NCBI GenBank assembly: GCA_018350325.1
Contig: JAEVLN010000023.1
Location: 311,001 to 375,000, forward strand
Reading direction: 5' to 3'
From: Globodera rostochiensis
Taxonomy: Eukaryota > Nematoda > Chromadorea > Rhabditida > Heteroderidae
DNA: 64,000 nucleotides
The number at the start of each line of letters is the position of its first letter. Position 1 is the stretch's first letter. The notes beneath the pieces were generated by a model, which was not told where the DNA came from, searched no databases, and saw only the letters and a list, made by a program, of their open reading frames with translations. The position numbers were made by a program, and so were the translations under genes. Shown here in pieces: positions 1-13,189 of this stretch.

Positions 1-2484
1 TCGCACCAATTTTCCAAGCAGTGGCTATTTTTGAGAATTTGACAAAGAAACAAGCATAAAACTATTTTTTGATTAATTTTTTTTATTTTGTGGATGTTTA
101 TAATTGAAAAAAATATAAATTTATTTATCTATTTTTTGTCATTATTTATTTATTTTAAATCTATTAATTTTTATCCTTTTCCAAGGTGAATCTAGGACTC
201 CGTCAGAATATTGTTCTTTTAAAACGATCTATCGGCTTAGGTGTTACTTAAAAGTTTTTCTTTAATTTTCAAAAATACAACCGTCTCAAAAACCGGTTTA
301 AATTATCACTTTTATTTCTTTGACGAATACGTATTGCACCAAATAAGAATTGTAGACAATTCTTGAATAAAAAATATTTTCACAAAACTAAGAATACTTT
401 AGTTACAATGCAAACTTTACATCGTCTTTTTTGTCCGACTGAAGGCCTCCGAACAGCCGTCAGAGGGCAAGACAGAAAATTGTTCTTTTTAAAAAACGAT
501 TTAAATCGTATATTTGGAGGAAAAATCGTGCCTAGATATTGGCGATGGTTTGAAAATATCCTATATAATAAGATAATCATTAATATTAAATTTTGGACAA
601 AAAATTCCTAGAAAAGTTGACCTAGAAATTGTGGAGTAAAATTATCTTATATGGAAGTGATCCAGCTCCGAATGAAAATACTACCAATCAATTCCTCTCG
701 TCGAGTTGAGTATGAATCCGCTAAATTTTACGCCGGAACCCACAATATAAAGTTGCTAGCAAATTAAGTTGGCCAAAAATTATAGGGTTATTTATAAATA
801 AAATATTTATTATGTATTATATCTTTAAAAAAATGCCTGATCATATATAATATACTAAAATCAAATGCTGACGGAAAAAATAATGTGATAAATATATATT
901 GATACCATTTATGGTTTTAGAATTGTTTGCTTTTATACGATTGCTGCTCTGCAAATCGAAGATTTTTAGCAAATTTATTTAAATATTGAAAATGCAAAAT
1001 TATTGGTTGATTCATTTGTTCCGGACTGATTAATGCTACAAATTCATTCTAAATTTTTTTAAATATAAAATTTAGATATTTTAATTTTTCAATATATGAA
1101 ATTTTTTTGTAAAATGTTATGTAAATTTTCGTAATAATCCTGCAGATGTAGAAATAAATCACTTTTTGTTAGTAAACAGAATTTTTACAATTTGGTTTAA
1201 TATTATTGGTTGATTTTAAATATTAGCGCTACCGACATCGTAAAATATTGCCGGGTTGATCACTATTGATCATGTTGCCTGTAAAATCCTCATAATATGT
1301 AGGCAATCAGGTTCATAAGATTGCCAGTCAGGTGCCGTAGGTCATTGCTTATTTTATTTAATATATGCACATAGTGTTATTGTATGTGGTAATTAATTTA
1401 CATTTTAAATTCTAACTTGGAAAATGTTGATGCATCGTATGAAGTTAAACACATTTTGATACATATAATTGATAAGACAGACGATTTAGCCTCTACAATA
1501 GTTTATTTTCTTAATTTTTGTAATCTTTTTATTTTATTTGTTATTTTTATTCAAATATAGAATTAATGTAAATTTTTGTTAAATTAAATTTTATATTAAT
1601 GTAATTTATTGTTTTGCTCGGGCCCTTCCGCGACTTAATCCCTCTTGAACGGTTTGATTTCCTGTTCGTCTTCCACGTTATCCCATTCCAATTCTCTATA
1701 CCTCTTATGAGTGAGCACTCCTTTTCTTGACAACTGGCGGACACCAAAATTTTTTGTTTTTGGTTTCACAAATTTAATTTATGAACCGTGACCGGTTGTC
1801 CATGCGCCAATCTATGGATGTTATATAATCTATAAATCATTTTGTACTATAGTTTTTTTTAAATTTTAAAATTACAAATTACATATGAAAGTTAATGATA
1901 TTGCTTTAATTGATGTATCGGGACTGGATAACATTTATTTCGAGTATTTGAGGCTAATTAAGCGGGCAACATTTCGTTTATCTTTAAATCCAAAGTATAT
2001 AAAGATGGAGACTTTTAATAAGAATGATAAACGTTAGATAAGTATCAATAAATATAATTAACAATTTGCCCTTAATTAAATTTTGTTATCTAATCGATTG
2101 TTAAGAATTATTATGCATTGCAGTTTTTACAATTAGACTTGCAAATATTTAAATCTTTAATACTGAAATTCAATAAACTTTTTAATTATATAATTTTTTG
2201 ACAAATTGAAACTCAGTTTGCATTAAGAGTTTAATTCTTGTTGTGTAATTTTTTTTTAACTAAAGAAATTTTATAAGCACAAGTCATAAAAATCCATATA
2301 AATAAACCTTTCAGTTCAAGCTTTAAAGCATTTATTTCACTTTATTAATGGTAAAAATAAATTTAAATGCTGTTTGTATCTTGCTATGAATCTATTTACG
2401 TTATTTTTTAAAATAGCTAGGCATCGATCACTTCTAAAAAGAATGCATTTTTTTCTATTTGTAACTTATAAAAAATTTTTCATA
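1..2484. other. AT-rich noncoding DNA
   Basis: No gene is supported here. The longest open frames are under 90 codons, low in complexity, and overlap on opposite strands. A weak internal similarity links about 200-235 with 455-505: both contain CCGTCAGA followed by TTGTTCTTTT and an AAAACGAT core, so a small decayed repeat may lie there. Confidence 0.6.
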
Positions 2485-3481
2485 ACTCAGGCTTCGGTAC
2501 TTTACCGAAAAGTACCGACCGAACCTTTTCGGAAAGTACCGATGGTTTTCGGTACCGGTACTTTTTCGGTCTTTACCGAAAAGTACCGACCGAAACTTTT
2601 CGAGAACCGAAGGTACCGACCGAACAAAATTTGAGTCCCGAAAAAAGTACCGAAGTTGACTGGGGTTCAAACCCCCGACTGTGTAAATAGTTTTTTGTGT
2701 CTTTAAATTAACTTCATAGCAGAGAAAAACAATATTTTTTCTTTAAATAGGTATTTAAGATTTTTAAAATTGAAGGTAATTTAGGAATTTCTCAACTTTT
2801 TTGAAGTAAAGTTACTAGTAAACTAATTTCAAAAATTTTACCCGATACAAAACTTCTAAGATTTACATAAAGAATTACTTTTTTCATCATTATAGTTATC
2901 GAAATTGAACAAGATTTCTTAATAAATCGTAAGAATTTTCATTTTTTTCTCTCGGCGACGCCTATCGGCATCGCCGATCGCCTGCAAAAACCCCTAATAA
3001 AACTGCTAAAATTTTCATTTTCTATAGTTTTCTGGACCTAAAATTACGAAAAAGTCTCGAGGCAAGACTCGGAATCTGCATGTCCGGTGAAATTTTATTT
3101 GATTTTTTTAAAAATTTTTTAAGCATTTTTTTGATTCTGCGATGCATTTTTTGGGCCATTTTTTCTTAACAAATTCCATCAAAAATTCAAAATTTTCTCG
3201 GCGGCACTGCCGAGCCCATTCAAACTGACCCAAAAACTATTAAAATCCTGCCACAGAACAGGAACAGGTCGAAATGCTAATTTACTTGAACCGCAATCTC
3301 CCAATACTCAATTATAAATATTAATAAACCAAGCCTAAACGATTTTTTGTTGAAAAGTTAATATAAAAATTTTGGTACCGAAAACCGAAAAAGTACCGAC
3401 AATTTTTTTCGGTACTTTTCGGTACCGGTACTTTTTCGGTACTTTACCGAAAAGTACCGACCGACCCTTCTGGCCGATCAC
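2485..3481 (+). repeat. Composite repeat copy A (GGTACCGAAAAG tracts plus tRNA-like module)
   Basis: Dispersed repeat of about 1 kb, matched in reverse orientation by 6746-7756. Order on the + strand: a head tract of degenerate, self-complementary CGGTACTTTTCGGTACCG-type motifs (2490-2650); a tRNA-like piece with a B-box-like GGTTCAAACCC at 2664-2674; an AT-rich body; two palindromic patches (CTCGGCGACGCC near 2953 and CTCGGCGGCACTGCCGAG near 3196); and a tail tract of the same motif (3373-3470) ending in CTTCTGGCCGATCAC. Compared with the other copy, it keeps about 290 bp between the palindromic patches but lacks a tRNA-like segment of about 170 bp and the outermost left end. No coding capacity is seen. 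The B box suggests a SINE-type ancestry, but the ends are not those of a simple SINE. Confidence 0.8.
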
Positions 3482-6400
3482 TAATATTAACAGTGTTGAG
3501 CGAACGCGATTGTTTTTTAATATAATTTCTCATAAATGTCTATAATATGTAGATAAATTAACATTTTTCCATAATGAAAGAGTGACAAGGTAAAGAGTGA
3601 GCATATTTTGTTTTTCGATAAATGCATTTTAACCCTTAAATTTATTACTATACTTTTTTAATAGGTTGGTGTAAGCCTTTTTTGATAAATTTTGTTGATT
3701 TTATTAAACTAAACATTGTTGACAAATAAATTAACAATAAAAAGAATGAAATAGAGCGTTTTAAACGGATCGAGGGGGCGAGTAAACTCTCTATACAATA
3801 TTTAACGCCTTTATTTTGTGTACTTAAATTATTACGGTATTTTGGCTGTGGCTTGTCTTTCACGGTAGACGCATTCATAAAAGTTTAAACTTTTAGAAAT
3901 TAAAATATAATTTAAATTAACGTCAATTTTTACAGCTCTCGCATAACTTGCGGGCGGTATCGTAAAACAATTCGAGCTCTCTTTGATTCAGCCCTAACTT
4001 ATTTCTTTCTTATGTTTTATTTTAAATGTCAATGCTTTTGTTAATTATTTACTTTTTTACAAGTATATAATTATATTATCAAATTTTTTTAGTTTTTCGT
4101 ATTGAATTAATTATAATTTTTATAAAAAATCTACGAATATACACAATTTGTCGTTTCCCGTTTGTTTTATTTTTTCATTTTTTTTTTGATTTCACATTGA
4201 CTTTTTAAATAATAATCAGAAAAATATGAACCCGTTGTCACTTATTATGTACATCTATATGGCCATGCTTCTACTTTTCACCTGGCGTGAACGTCCTTGT
4301 ATTCGTCGATTAATTTATTTGCAGCTTTAAAACAAAAATGTTTCTTTAATTTCATTGGTAGCAATTAAATTTGATTATTTTATTATGGCTTTTAATCTTG
4401 GATTTATATAATTTTTCAGTTATTTTAAGTCTATTTTGGTTTTAATTTGCCTCTCTTTTGTCAACACGACTTTGATATCGAATGACTTTTAAAATTAATT
4501 TTTTGTTTTCAACATATTGATCCTTATTGGCCGCCGTGAAGTTCAAACCAGCTAATAAAGTTAATTAGTCAATAGATATTAATAATTTATGTTTAACGTA
4601 TTTATTTAAAGTAAATCAATTATTATCAGCACAATCATAAAATAAATTTTCTAAACGTAATGTTTTCATCGGAATATTATAATATTAACTTTATATGCAG
4701 AATTTTGTTAATTTGTAACTGTACGTAAATTTAAGTAACCCAATGTTTTTAGATATTTGCTAACTCGATGAAAGAATAATATTTAACGATAATTCATAAA
4801 ATAAATAAATTTAACGTTTTTCTGCTAAACTGATTTCTTCCGATCGTTTGATATTTGTTTTTAATAAACGCCAACAACAACCACTTCAACGAAAGATTCC
4901 AAATATTGCTGCTTTTAGCTTGCTTCCCGAATTTACACCTACTAATATTGTTCAAAGTCCCAAATCCGTTGTATTTTATTTAGAAAATAAAAGTTCCAAA
5001 CAATTATTGTTTAAATGAAAATTATTTATTGTACCGCCGTTTTCGTGCTTATAAAATATTATATAGTATTTTTTATTTTAATTTGTTTGACTTTTGTTTA
5101 AATAAGTGCATCATTATTTATTGAAACAAATATTTTAGTTAGTTTTAATTATCTAGTTGGTATTAAGGTGTTAATAGTATTATTTTAGTTGTGTTTAATG
5201 TTTAAATTCAAATGATATTTGCTATCTGGTAATAATATCGTTTCATAATCGATAAATATCAATTTTAAACTCCTTTTTAAAGTCTTTTAGTGTCTTATTA
5301 GATAATTTAATAAAAAGTACTTTAAATTCGAATCATACCGCTAAAACAGCCATATTTTGAACAGAAATAAATGGTAGACTAAATACTTTTTTGCTATTTT
5401 CAAAAAGTATATTTATAATGTTAGAGATTTTATTGAAATTTCATGATTTTTCCTCCGAATTTTGAAATTTATAAATAGTGCATTATTTGGGGCTTTTTCG
5501 TTTATTGAAAAAATTATTTTGATTTTTAAGTAATAATTTGCAATTTAATTGTCTTGTACTTTTAATTGTATTTTTTCAAAAATTAAGTTGCATAGTTATT
5601 TTTATCCATTTTTTACGATTTGAAAAAAGATTAAGTTGCTTTTTTTAATATATTTTATTTTTTGCATATTTTGGTACGAAAAATTAAACTTATTTTTGCT
5701 ATTAAAATATTTTAATGTAATTATATTTAATCTTTAGCTAAATTAATTTTTAATTGATACAATGTATGTAGTAGATAAATTAAAAGCCAATCTATTTATT
5801 TTTTAAAAATATTTTTTGAGTTTGATTTTTGGAAATATTTTTTATCTCATGCTTAACACATTTAATATTTTGTGTGAAATGAAAATAACATTTAATTTGT
5901 TTGAAATTTTACTTATGTTTCTTTGGTAAGGTATTGTTTTTCATTTTATCTTTAATTATCACTTTTATGAAATTTCAACAAAAATATTCTAACAGTCCAC
6001 CTAGTGGAAAATGCTTGGGTTCTCGTAAAAGGTTGCGCTCCCCGTGAGAATTTTTTTTTGCTTTTTTTATTTTTTAGTTTTTCAAAAGCAGTTTTTTTCA
6101 GTAGGTTTTTTTAGTTAGGGGGTCTGCAACGCAATTAATAAATTCATTGATTATTTCAATGTTTTTCTTTTTCAACAAGTTTATATTTTATTTATTTTGA
6201 ATTTTTTTACTAATTTTTATTAGCAATATGTGAATAAATTAAATGTTTTCAATTTTATTCTAATATCAATATTTGATGCATAAGATTCGGGTTTAATTTC
6301 AATAAAATTTATAATTAGATTAAATGACTTTTGTATTTAATAATTTGAAAATCAGAAAACTAAAATTATCTTCTATCATGAAGTTTTTCTTCATTTCACC

Positions 6401-6736
6401 CAATTTCAATACTTCAGTTGGGGGTGGGGGGTGGGGAGGGCTGCAGCCAACCCGAAAAAAAATTTTGAGAAAAAGATCATAGAGGGGACCTTTTGTTTTA
6501 CAAAATCGTCCTGATCGGGGTTTTTTTAATTCCGCGCTCTAATTGGCACGGCCCTGGTATCGGGTAAATATAATATTTGTATCAATAATATTGCTTAACC
6601 TTTAAACAGACCGCAAATTACAACTTTTAATAAACTTTTTTTTGCAAAAATCGAGCAAAGCAAAATAAATAAATATGACACTATTGCACAATAACATGAT
6701 TAGAGCAGTCCAGAAAGGAACTCGCAAACAGGTCTC
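3482..6736. other. AT-rich noncoding DNA between the inverted composite repeats
   Basis: About 3.3 kb of AT-rich sequence with long T runs and no supported gene. It separates the two inverted copies of the composite repeat. The only compositional exception is about 6410-6570, which has a G-run cluster followed by a moderately GC-rich patch containing CCTGATCGGGG and TTGGCACGGCCC. I see no homology to anything else in the window. Confidence 0.55.
6420..6440 (+). other. Potential G-quadruplex
   Basis: Four G runs of 5, 6, 4 and 3 bases are separated by single T, T and A bases. This fits the usual G3+N1-7 quadruplex rule with very short loops. It stands alone in a region that is otherwise strongly AT-rich. 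Confidence 0.6.
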
Positions 6737-6745
6737 ACTCAAAAC
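6737..6745. repeat. Left flanking direct repeat of copy B (possible target-site duplication)
   Basis: ACTCAAAAC lies immediately left of composite repeat copy B and recurs exactly at its right end. A 9-bp flanking repeat is what target-site duplication on insertion would leave. Confidence 0.55.
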
Positions 6746-7756
6746 TAGAGACCGGCCAGAAGGGTCGGTCGGTACTTTTCGGTAAAGTACCGAAAAAGTA
6801 CCGGTACCGAAAAATACCGAAAAAGTCCAAAAAGGTTCGGTCGGTACTTTTCGGTAAAGTACCGAAAAAGTACCGGTACCGAAAAGTACCGAAAAAAATT
6901 GTCGGTACTTTTTCGGTTTTCGGTACCAAAATTTTTATATTAACTTTTCAACAAAAAATCGTTTATTTTGGAAATCTTGGCTTTATTAATATTATAATTG
7001 AGTATTGGGAGATTGCGGTTCAAGTAAATTAGCATTTCGACTCTCGAACAGCTTTAGCCGATAGGCGTCGCCGAACGGACAAAATGAAAATTCATACGAT
7101 TTTATTAAGAAAACTTGTCCAATTTCGGTAACTAAAATGGTGAAAAAAAGTAATTCTTTATGTAATCTTAGAAGTTTTGAATCGGTTAAAATTTTGAAAA
7201 TTAATATGCTAGTAACTTTCTTCAAAAAAATTGAGAAATTCCTAAATTAACTTCAATTTTAAAAATCTTAAATACATATTTAATGAAAAAATATTGTTTT
7301 TCTTTGCCATGAAGTTAATTAAAAGACACAAAAAACTATTTACACAGTCGGGGGTTTGAACCCCAGTCAACCACATCTCTCACCAGCAGGGCATTCAATA
7401 AAAATAATAAAAAGAAATTTGACTCGCGGACTCGAACCTCAGACAATAAAGTCTTTTGGTTCACAGTTTAACCACTGAGCCACGTGATATTGTGTATTAC
7501 GGTTGAAAAATTCAAATATATTAGCAATTTTTCCATTCTGTACTTTTTCGGGACTCAAATTTTGTTCGGTCGGTACCTTCGGTTCTCTAAAAGTTTCGGT
7601 CGGTACTTTTCGGTAAAGTACCCAAAAAGTACCGGTACCGAAAACCATCGGTACTTTCCGAAAAGGTTCGGTCGGTACTTTTCGGGAAAGTACCGATGCC
7701 TGAGTACCGAAAAGTACCGAAAAAGCTTCGGTACTTTCCCGTACCGTCCGATCTCT
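6746..7756 (-). repeat. Composite repeat copy B (1.0 kb, minus orientation)
   Basis: Inverted relative of 2485-3481. Read on the minus strand it starts AGAGATCGGACGG, passes through a head tract of CGGTACTTTTCGG motifs, then a tRNA-like segment (boxes at 7428-7482) and a second B-box-like site (7353-7362), a body, a shortened palindromic patch (GGCGACGCCTATCGG), and a duplicated tail tract, ending CTGGCCGGTCTCT. The two outer ends form a short imperfect inverted repeat (AGAGATCGG against AGAGACCGG). The element is bracketed by the 9-bp repeat ACTCAAAAC, so these boundaries are better supported than those of copy A. About 290 bp of body present in copy A is missing. A SINE-like insertion or a DNA-transposon-like non-autonomous element are both possible: the tRNA boxes favour the first, while the inverted ends and fixed-looking 9-bp duplication favour the second. 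Confidence 0.78.
7428..7482 (-). promoter_or_regulatory. Internal Pol III A/B box pair (tRNA-like)
   Basis: On the minus strand TGGCTCAGTGGTTAA (7468-7482) matches the tRNA A box, and GGTTCGAGTCC (7428-7438) matches the B box, 29 nt apart, which is a tRNA-like distance. The acceptor and D stems do not pair, so this is a tRNA-derived promoter module and not a working tRNA. Confidence 0.6.
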
Positions 7757-7765
7757 ACTCAAAAC
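7757..7765. repeat. Right flanking direct repeat of copy B (possible target-site duplication)
   Basis: ACTCAAAAC, identical to the 9 bases at the left boundary of composite repeat copy B. Confidence 0.55.
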
Positions 7766-10700
7766 CAATAAAAAAAATATCTTCATACAACCAAAAATAA
7801 CTTCTATACACGAATTTTGAGCTATTTGGACGCGTCAGCTGACGTCCAAACCATAAAAAACAAAAATAAAGTTAGGAATTAAAATCTTTTAAGTGCTAAT
7901 AAATTAAAAAATTTTCCAGAGTAAAAAAAATTATTATTTAATATAACGTATAGATTTTCATTTTAATTTGAATATTTTGCTTATTGAGTGTTGTTATTTT
8001 TGCTCTTTGTCGTTGGGCGGACTATTTCATCTAAACTATTTAACATTTTGTTTATCTGTTAAATATATAAATTAAATTAATGAACTTATAAATTCAACAG
8101 CCGACCTTATCAAATAGATTTTCCAATCTTTAAAGTCAGGATTCACATGCTGGGTAACCGTCGTTTCTGCGAGCAGCCTTGCCGTTTTTGTTAAAACGCA
8201 GATTTGTTATTTAAAGTTAACCATACTACATTCATCTTTCTTTTTATTTTTGCAAATAGCCTTAGCAAGAAAACAACAACAGTAACAATATGAGTAAATT
8301 CGAATAAATTGTTTTTAGCTTTTAATTAATGTATTTAATATCTCGATCTTTTGCATCTATGTGGTAACTTAACAATAAATGCCGTAGCAACACAATTGTT
8401 ACAATTTTGCATTGCTTCTTTACATATAAATAGTAAATTTTTAGCCTTTATTTTCATAAGTTTATGAATATTTTTTATGTTTAATGAAGTTTTTGCTTTT
8501 TATTTTTGAGAGTTTGCAGTTCATCAATTTACATATTTTTCTAATTATATTAATTATCTTAAATATGGCCATATATAAACATTATTTTTTAATTTTTTTA
8601 ATTTCTGGTTGATTAGCTTTATAATGAGTACAAATATTAATAAGGAAGAATTTACTCACTAATTAAAAAGGTGTTTATAACATATTAATAGAATCTTTTG
8701 CTGCATTTTACATTTATTCACGTTATTACTAATTTAATTATTTGTTTTAAATTTTTTTAAAATAAACATAAAAAAAGGCAAAGCGAAGCCTTAGCATCTA
8801 TGCAAGATTTACTTCAACATCGGGCAGCAGGTGCGACCATATTGTTTAATTTATTTATAATTTAATGTTTGATCGCCAACTGCACGCGTGTGTGATGTAC
8901 ATCGTACTCGTGTTGACGAGTTCCATCCGTAGCAGCTTTACCCGCCAGACTACGTGAAGCAAGTTAGATTTTTTCAATGTGTAATTACTATTTATTATTT
9001 ATTTATTTAAATGTTTTAAATGGTGTGATGTTAACTATTGGTGAAACTTTTTTGTACAACATTTTTTTTGAAATTTACAATAAACAATTGATGCAAAAGT
9101 GTGTTCTGAGACAGTTGTATTTACAATTAATTTTGTAGACATTTATATCATTTAAACAACCTAAACCTTACTACGTTTGCTAAATAATTGTAAATGTAAA
9201 TTAATTTAATTATAATTTCTTTTTTTAATATAAATACTGAATAATTTAGCCAAAGAAAGGTTTGGATTTAGGCAATGACTCAGCGATGTGGGATTATTCA
9301 TCCTTTAATAAATCGTAATATTACCTTCATCTTTTTAAATTTATAACAAATGTTTTTGATGAGATTTTAGAAAATTGATCATTTTTTGTACAATTATTTG
9401 TAAAATATTTATTTAGTTTGTAATTATAGTTGTTGATGATAGTTTTACATATTTATTTAGTAAAATTGTGTTGTTTTTATTAAATTTTTATGAAATGAAG
9501 AAGTAAATATTTAATTCTTATAATTTTATCTTTTTTTACAACGTCCGACTTGTATAATCTTTATTGTTCCAATTAAAGCATTCGCCGATTTTTTTTTACT
9601 TTGTTGTGCCGTACTTCTTGTAGGGTCCAATCATTTTATTGTTAATGAGTTCTAAAAACCCAATGTTGCCGCAACATAATTTTGGTGGCATGGAAATTTT
9701 TATAATTTATTTAATTGTGAAAAAACCGTGCTGATGTCGAGTTTGCAAGTCGAATATTTGGTTTTACATTCATAATATTATTTAAATAAACATATTCATA
9801 CTAGAATGAAGCTATATCAACAATAATAATTTATTTATCGTCCTATTTTCTTAGATAGGTAAATGCTTACATAAAGTATCCTGGTGCAAATTTAATTATT
9901 TATATTTATGTTGGCGCTTTAGGTAAATCTCCTTTACTCTATCTCTGTATCACATAGCCCACTCACTGTAGAAGATGGTTCTTTCAAGCTGATCAAATTT
10001 TGAACGGCATTCACTAAAAGGTGAAGAGTCGCGCCGTTGAGACACAATAACGCCTCGCAGATAGCTTTTATCAATTCAGCTGGAATTTGGACTGTCTATT
10101 TATTATTTCACGTTGTTTTGGCCGTTGGCAATTTTCAATAAATGTGATAATTAAATAAATATAATATACCAACGTTTATAAGTTTTACTGCATTATTTTT
10201 CATGAATATTTAACATTTGGATGCCGCTTTTGAATATATAATAAATTTATTTACAAAACCAATCAGAAAACACAGCTTGTTCGTATTAGTCGTGATTTTT
10301 GTTATATTTTCTATTCCATTTCTTTTTATTATATGCTTTGTAATTTTAAACAAATTTGTTGCAATATTAATAAGTTTTTATTTAAAAATATATTTTTTTG
10401 TTATTTTTACCAATTAAATCAATTTCATCCACAATCAAGCTGCGGTTTTGCATACGCGCATTTAAATATAGTAATCAATTTTATCATTTAATTTAAATAG
10501 CCTATTCTAAACTTCTAATTGGTTATATAATTAGTTGTAACTTAATAAGATCTTCTTATCTACTGAGTTGACAGTGCTTAAATATCATAAACACCTTATA
10601 TGCTTACTTTAATAGGTAAAGATTAATTTATTTAATTCTCATTAAATATTACACGGCGTATCCATTATTTTTTTATTCAAATTAAATTAGATTACAATCA

Positions 10701-12567
10701 ACATAGTATTTAAAACCTTTTTTTTTGTAAACTGATTGATTAGTTTGATATTTTATATGGGAAATTTATTTCCTTTGCAAATTCATGTAATTTGTATTTA
10801 TAAAAGCTCCGATTCTATTGATATAATTAATTCACCGGCATATTAATTAGAAATTAATTAGAATTTTAGTTATCATAAAATTAAATATGATTTAGCTGAA
10901 TTGCAAAACTTTTTAAAGGGTAGCTCAACGCAAAACCAAATGTTTAAGATTTACGAGTTTTAACCCGATTAAAAAGAAAAAAAATCCAAATCTTTTTTAA
11001 TACGTTAGTTAAGGGGAAAAAATGATTGAATTTTATTTTGGCCTAATTTTTGTATTAATACCTTTAATTATTTTAATTGGAAGGTGCGGCAGGTATTTAA
11101 TTTATTGTAAGTTTAAAAGTTTTTTAACAATTCAAAAGCAATTAAGCATATTTATGGCAAATAAAAGTATTAATCAAATGCTTCTATAGCAGAGGATTGG
11201 AATGAAAAGGTGATTAAGGCGTGTTTGCATTAGTTAATTAACAAACCCATTTACAATTTTATTGAAATTTGAGGCTTCAATATTCAATAATTTAATGTTT
11301 TGCTCTCCCCCGAAGACTTTTAGTTGCCCATTTTTTTTATATTTATTTATTGGTTTAAATTTTTACTTTTACATTTATCTTAATTGGACTGGAGTTTATA
11401 TGAATTTTTTCTCAAAAAGTTTTACTTATTATAAAAAACAATATATTTTATGTTTAAATATTTGGTGTCACTTATTGCTTTGTGTCTTCAATTAATTAAA
11501 CATGCTGTTCTGTTTTCGGCTTGAAATTCTAGGTTTTTTTGTTGCTTGTTAGATGGTATAAATATTCCTGGTTGGGATCCTCTTTTGTGGTTATGCGCTA
11601 CCCTGGACGCAATTAGATAGATCCCTGTATTGTATTGTGGCATTAGAGTTGTTAAAGACCCTCGCTTTTTTTTTATTCAGTGGATTGCCATTTTACTAAA
11701 TCAAATTATTTTGTAACTGGGTTACATATTTCACATGTCTGACAAATAATAAAAAAGATTATAATACACTGTGTGGCAAGACTTATAACATTTGTTTTTG
11801 TTTTTTGAATAGTCAGTCAATTACCAAAAGATAAGCCTATTTAAGATTTATTTTATATTAAGGAAACCGCCGCAAAAACATTACCATAATATGCGAATCT
11901 TTATTTTTATTGATTTATATTATTTGTTTTAATTCTACTGTATAATTCCATTTAGCTCCTTTACTAAATAGGTATAGTATAAATGATCATTTTAAGCCAT
12001 TTAAAAAAAATCAATGTTTTATTTTTTAAATCAATTTTAAATATAAATGTACTTTGCTATTGCTTTTTAAATATAATTTCTATCAACGTTTTAAAATAAT
12101 TCGCGTGTAATTTCTTAATCCCATGTCATTTCCCGAGTTTTGCTGTAAGCAAGGCAGCGAATGTTGTTAATAAATTTCCATATTAACCTCGGCAGCTACG
12201 AAATATAACATGTTTCTCAAATGTTTTATTGTATTTTTGGACATTTTTTATATATTTTTTTTAATTTATCAATATATAATAAAAACGTGGTGAGTTAATT
12301 TATATTTGATTTGCTATTAAATTTATTACAATAAAAATACATTATATTTAATGTAGTATTAAAATTTATTATTTATTAATGAAAAATAAAATAATAATGT
12401 TTGGCATTAGTTTAAAAATTGTAAACTCAACTTTTTGATGTTTTTTTATTATTTGCTAATATTTTTAATTTTGCTTTCTTTGTATTGACTATTATTTTTT
12501 ATTTTGTAGTTGCTAAAACATTTCTAATTTTTCCCAGTTGATATTAATTATTGCTTTCACTAATCAA
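7766..12567. other. AT-rich noncoding DNA
   Basis: No gene is supported. The composition is T-rich on the + strand. Small patches richer in G+C occur at about 8150-8190, 8870-8960 and 9950-10060, but none holds a long open frame or a recognisable RNA. The open frame at 11262-11495 is dominated by Phe, Tyr and Leu and is most likely chance. Confidence 0.55.
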
Positions 12568-12606
12568 TCCTATATTATAAAGTTGAATGTTTGTCTGTGT
12601 GTAACG
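12568..12606 (+). other. Helitron 5' terminus
   Basis: Starts with TC after an A and continues TCCTATATTATAAAGTTGAA and GTTTGTCTGTGTGTAAC. The combination of a TATA/TATAAAG stretch and a TTTGTCTGT repeat is typical of Helitron left ends. It is recognised by pattern; the transposase would nick here. Confidence 0.75.
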
Positions 12607-13189
12607 CTGGGTTTGAGTTTTGTGAAGACGATGCGCCAAGAGGTGATGAGTGAAGAAGGTTAGACGAGAGATATAAAAGAAATAGTGTTGCAAGTGAAGA
12701 GACTTTTGACAGAGATAGAGAGCAAAATGGGTGAGAAAGAAATCGAACGTTGCAAGAACAAATGTGTGTTTAAAAGAGTGGAAAATTGCGAGAGCGCTCA
12801 TTTCAGTGATTGTTTTTTTAGTTGTTTTTTTTGTGATAAGATTTTTTTTCTTTTGTTTTTGAAATTTTCTTTCAGCGGCGAAAAGAACTGTTTTGGTCGA
12901 TTTGTTAACAAGCTTATTTGTCAGTGAAGAAGAGTTTTTGGTTAGCAAAAACTTCTTTAAAAAAGTATTAACTAAACACTTTTTGACTTGTCATCAAATC
13001 AGCAATTGATTTTCTCTCCGTTTAGTTAAAAGAAAAAGAAGAATTCTATATTGGACTAAAATGGAAGTCTGCGTTGGCGCTTTCGTATTGAACTGCTTGA
13101 ACAAATGGTAATAGATTTTATGGTGGACCGAATCAGATTATGGTTTGCTCTCCCTTTAGGTGTTCACAATGCCGCGGTGACTGCTGACG
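12607..13189 (+). other. Helitron 5' leader
   Basis: Noncoding leader between the left end and the minisatellite, and less AT-rich than its surroundings. It has overlapping short frames on both strands (12685-12927 plus, 12544-12948 minus), neither with recognisable domains. The part from 13063 (GGAAGTCTGCGTTGGCGC, then GAACTGCTTGAACAAA) is repeated in diverged form at 18776-18916 beyond the gene. Confidence 0.5.

Noticed and set aside
7420..7495. Functional tRNA gene
   Set aside because: A and B boxes are present, but the acceptor and D stems do not pair, and the segment sits inside a repeat. It is a tRNA-derived module.
12544..12948. 134-codon minus-strand frame and 80-codon plus-strand frame in the Helitron leader
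   Set aside because: They overlap each other, have no recognisable domain, are low in complexity, and the minus frame runs across the Helitron boundary. Treated as chance frames.
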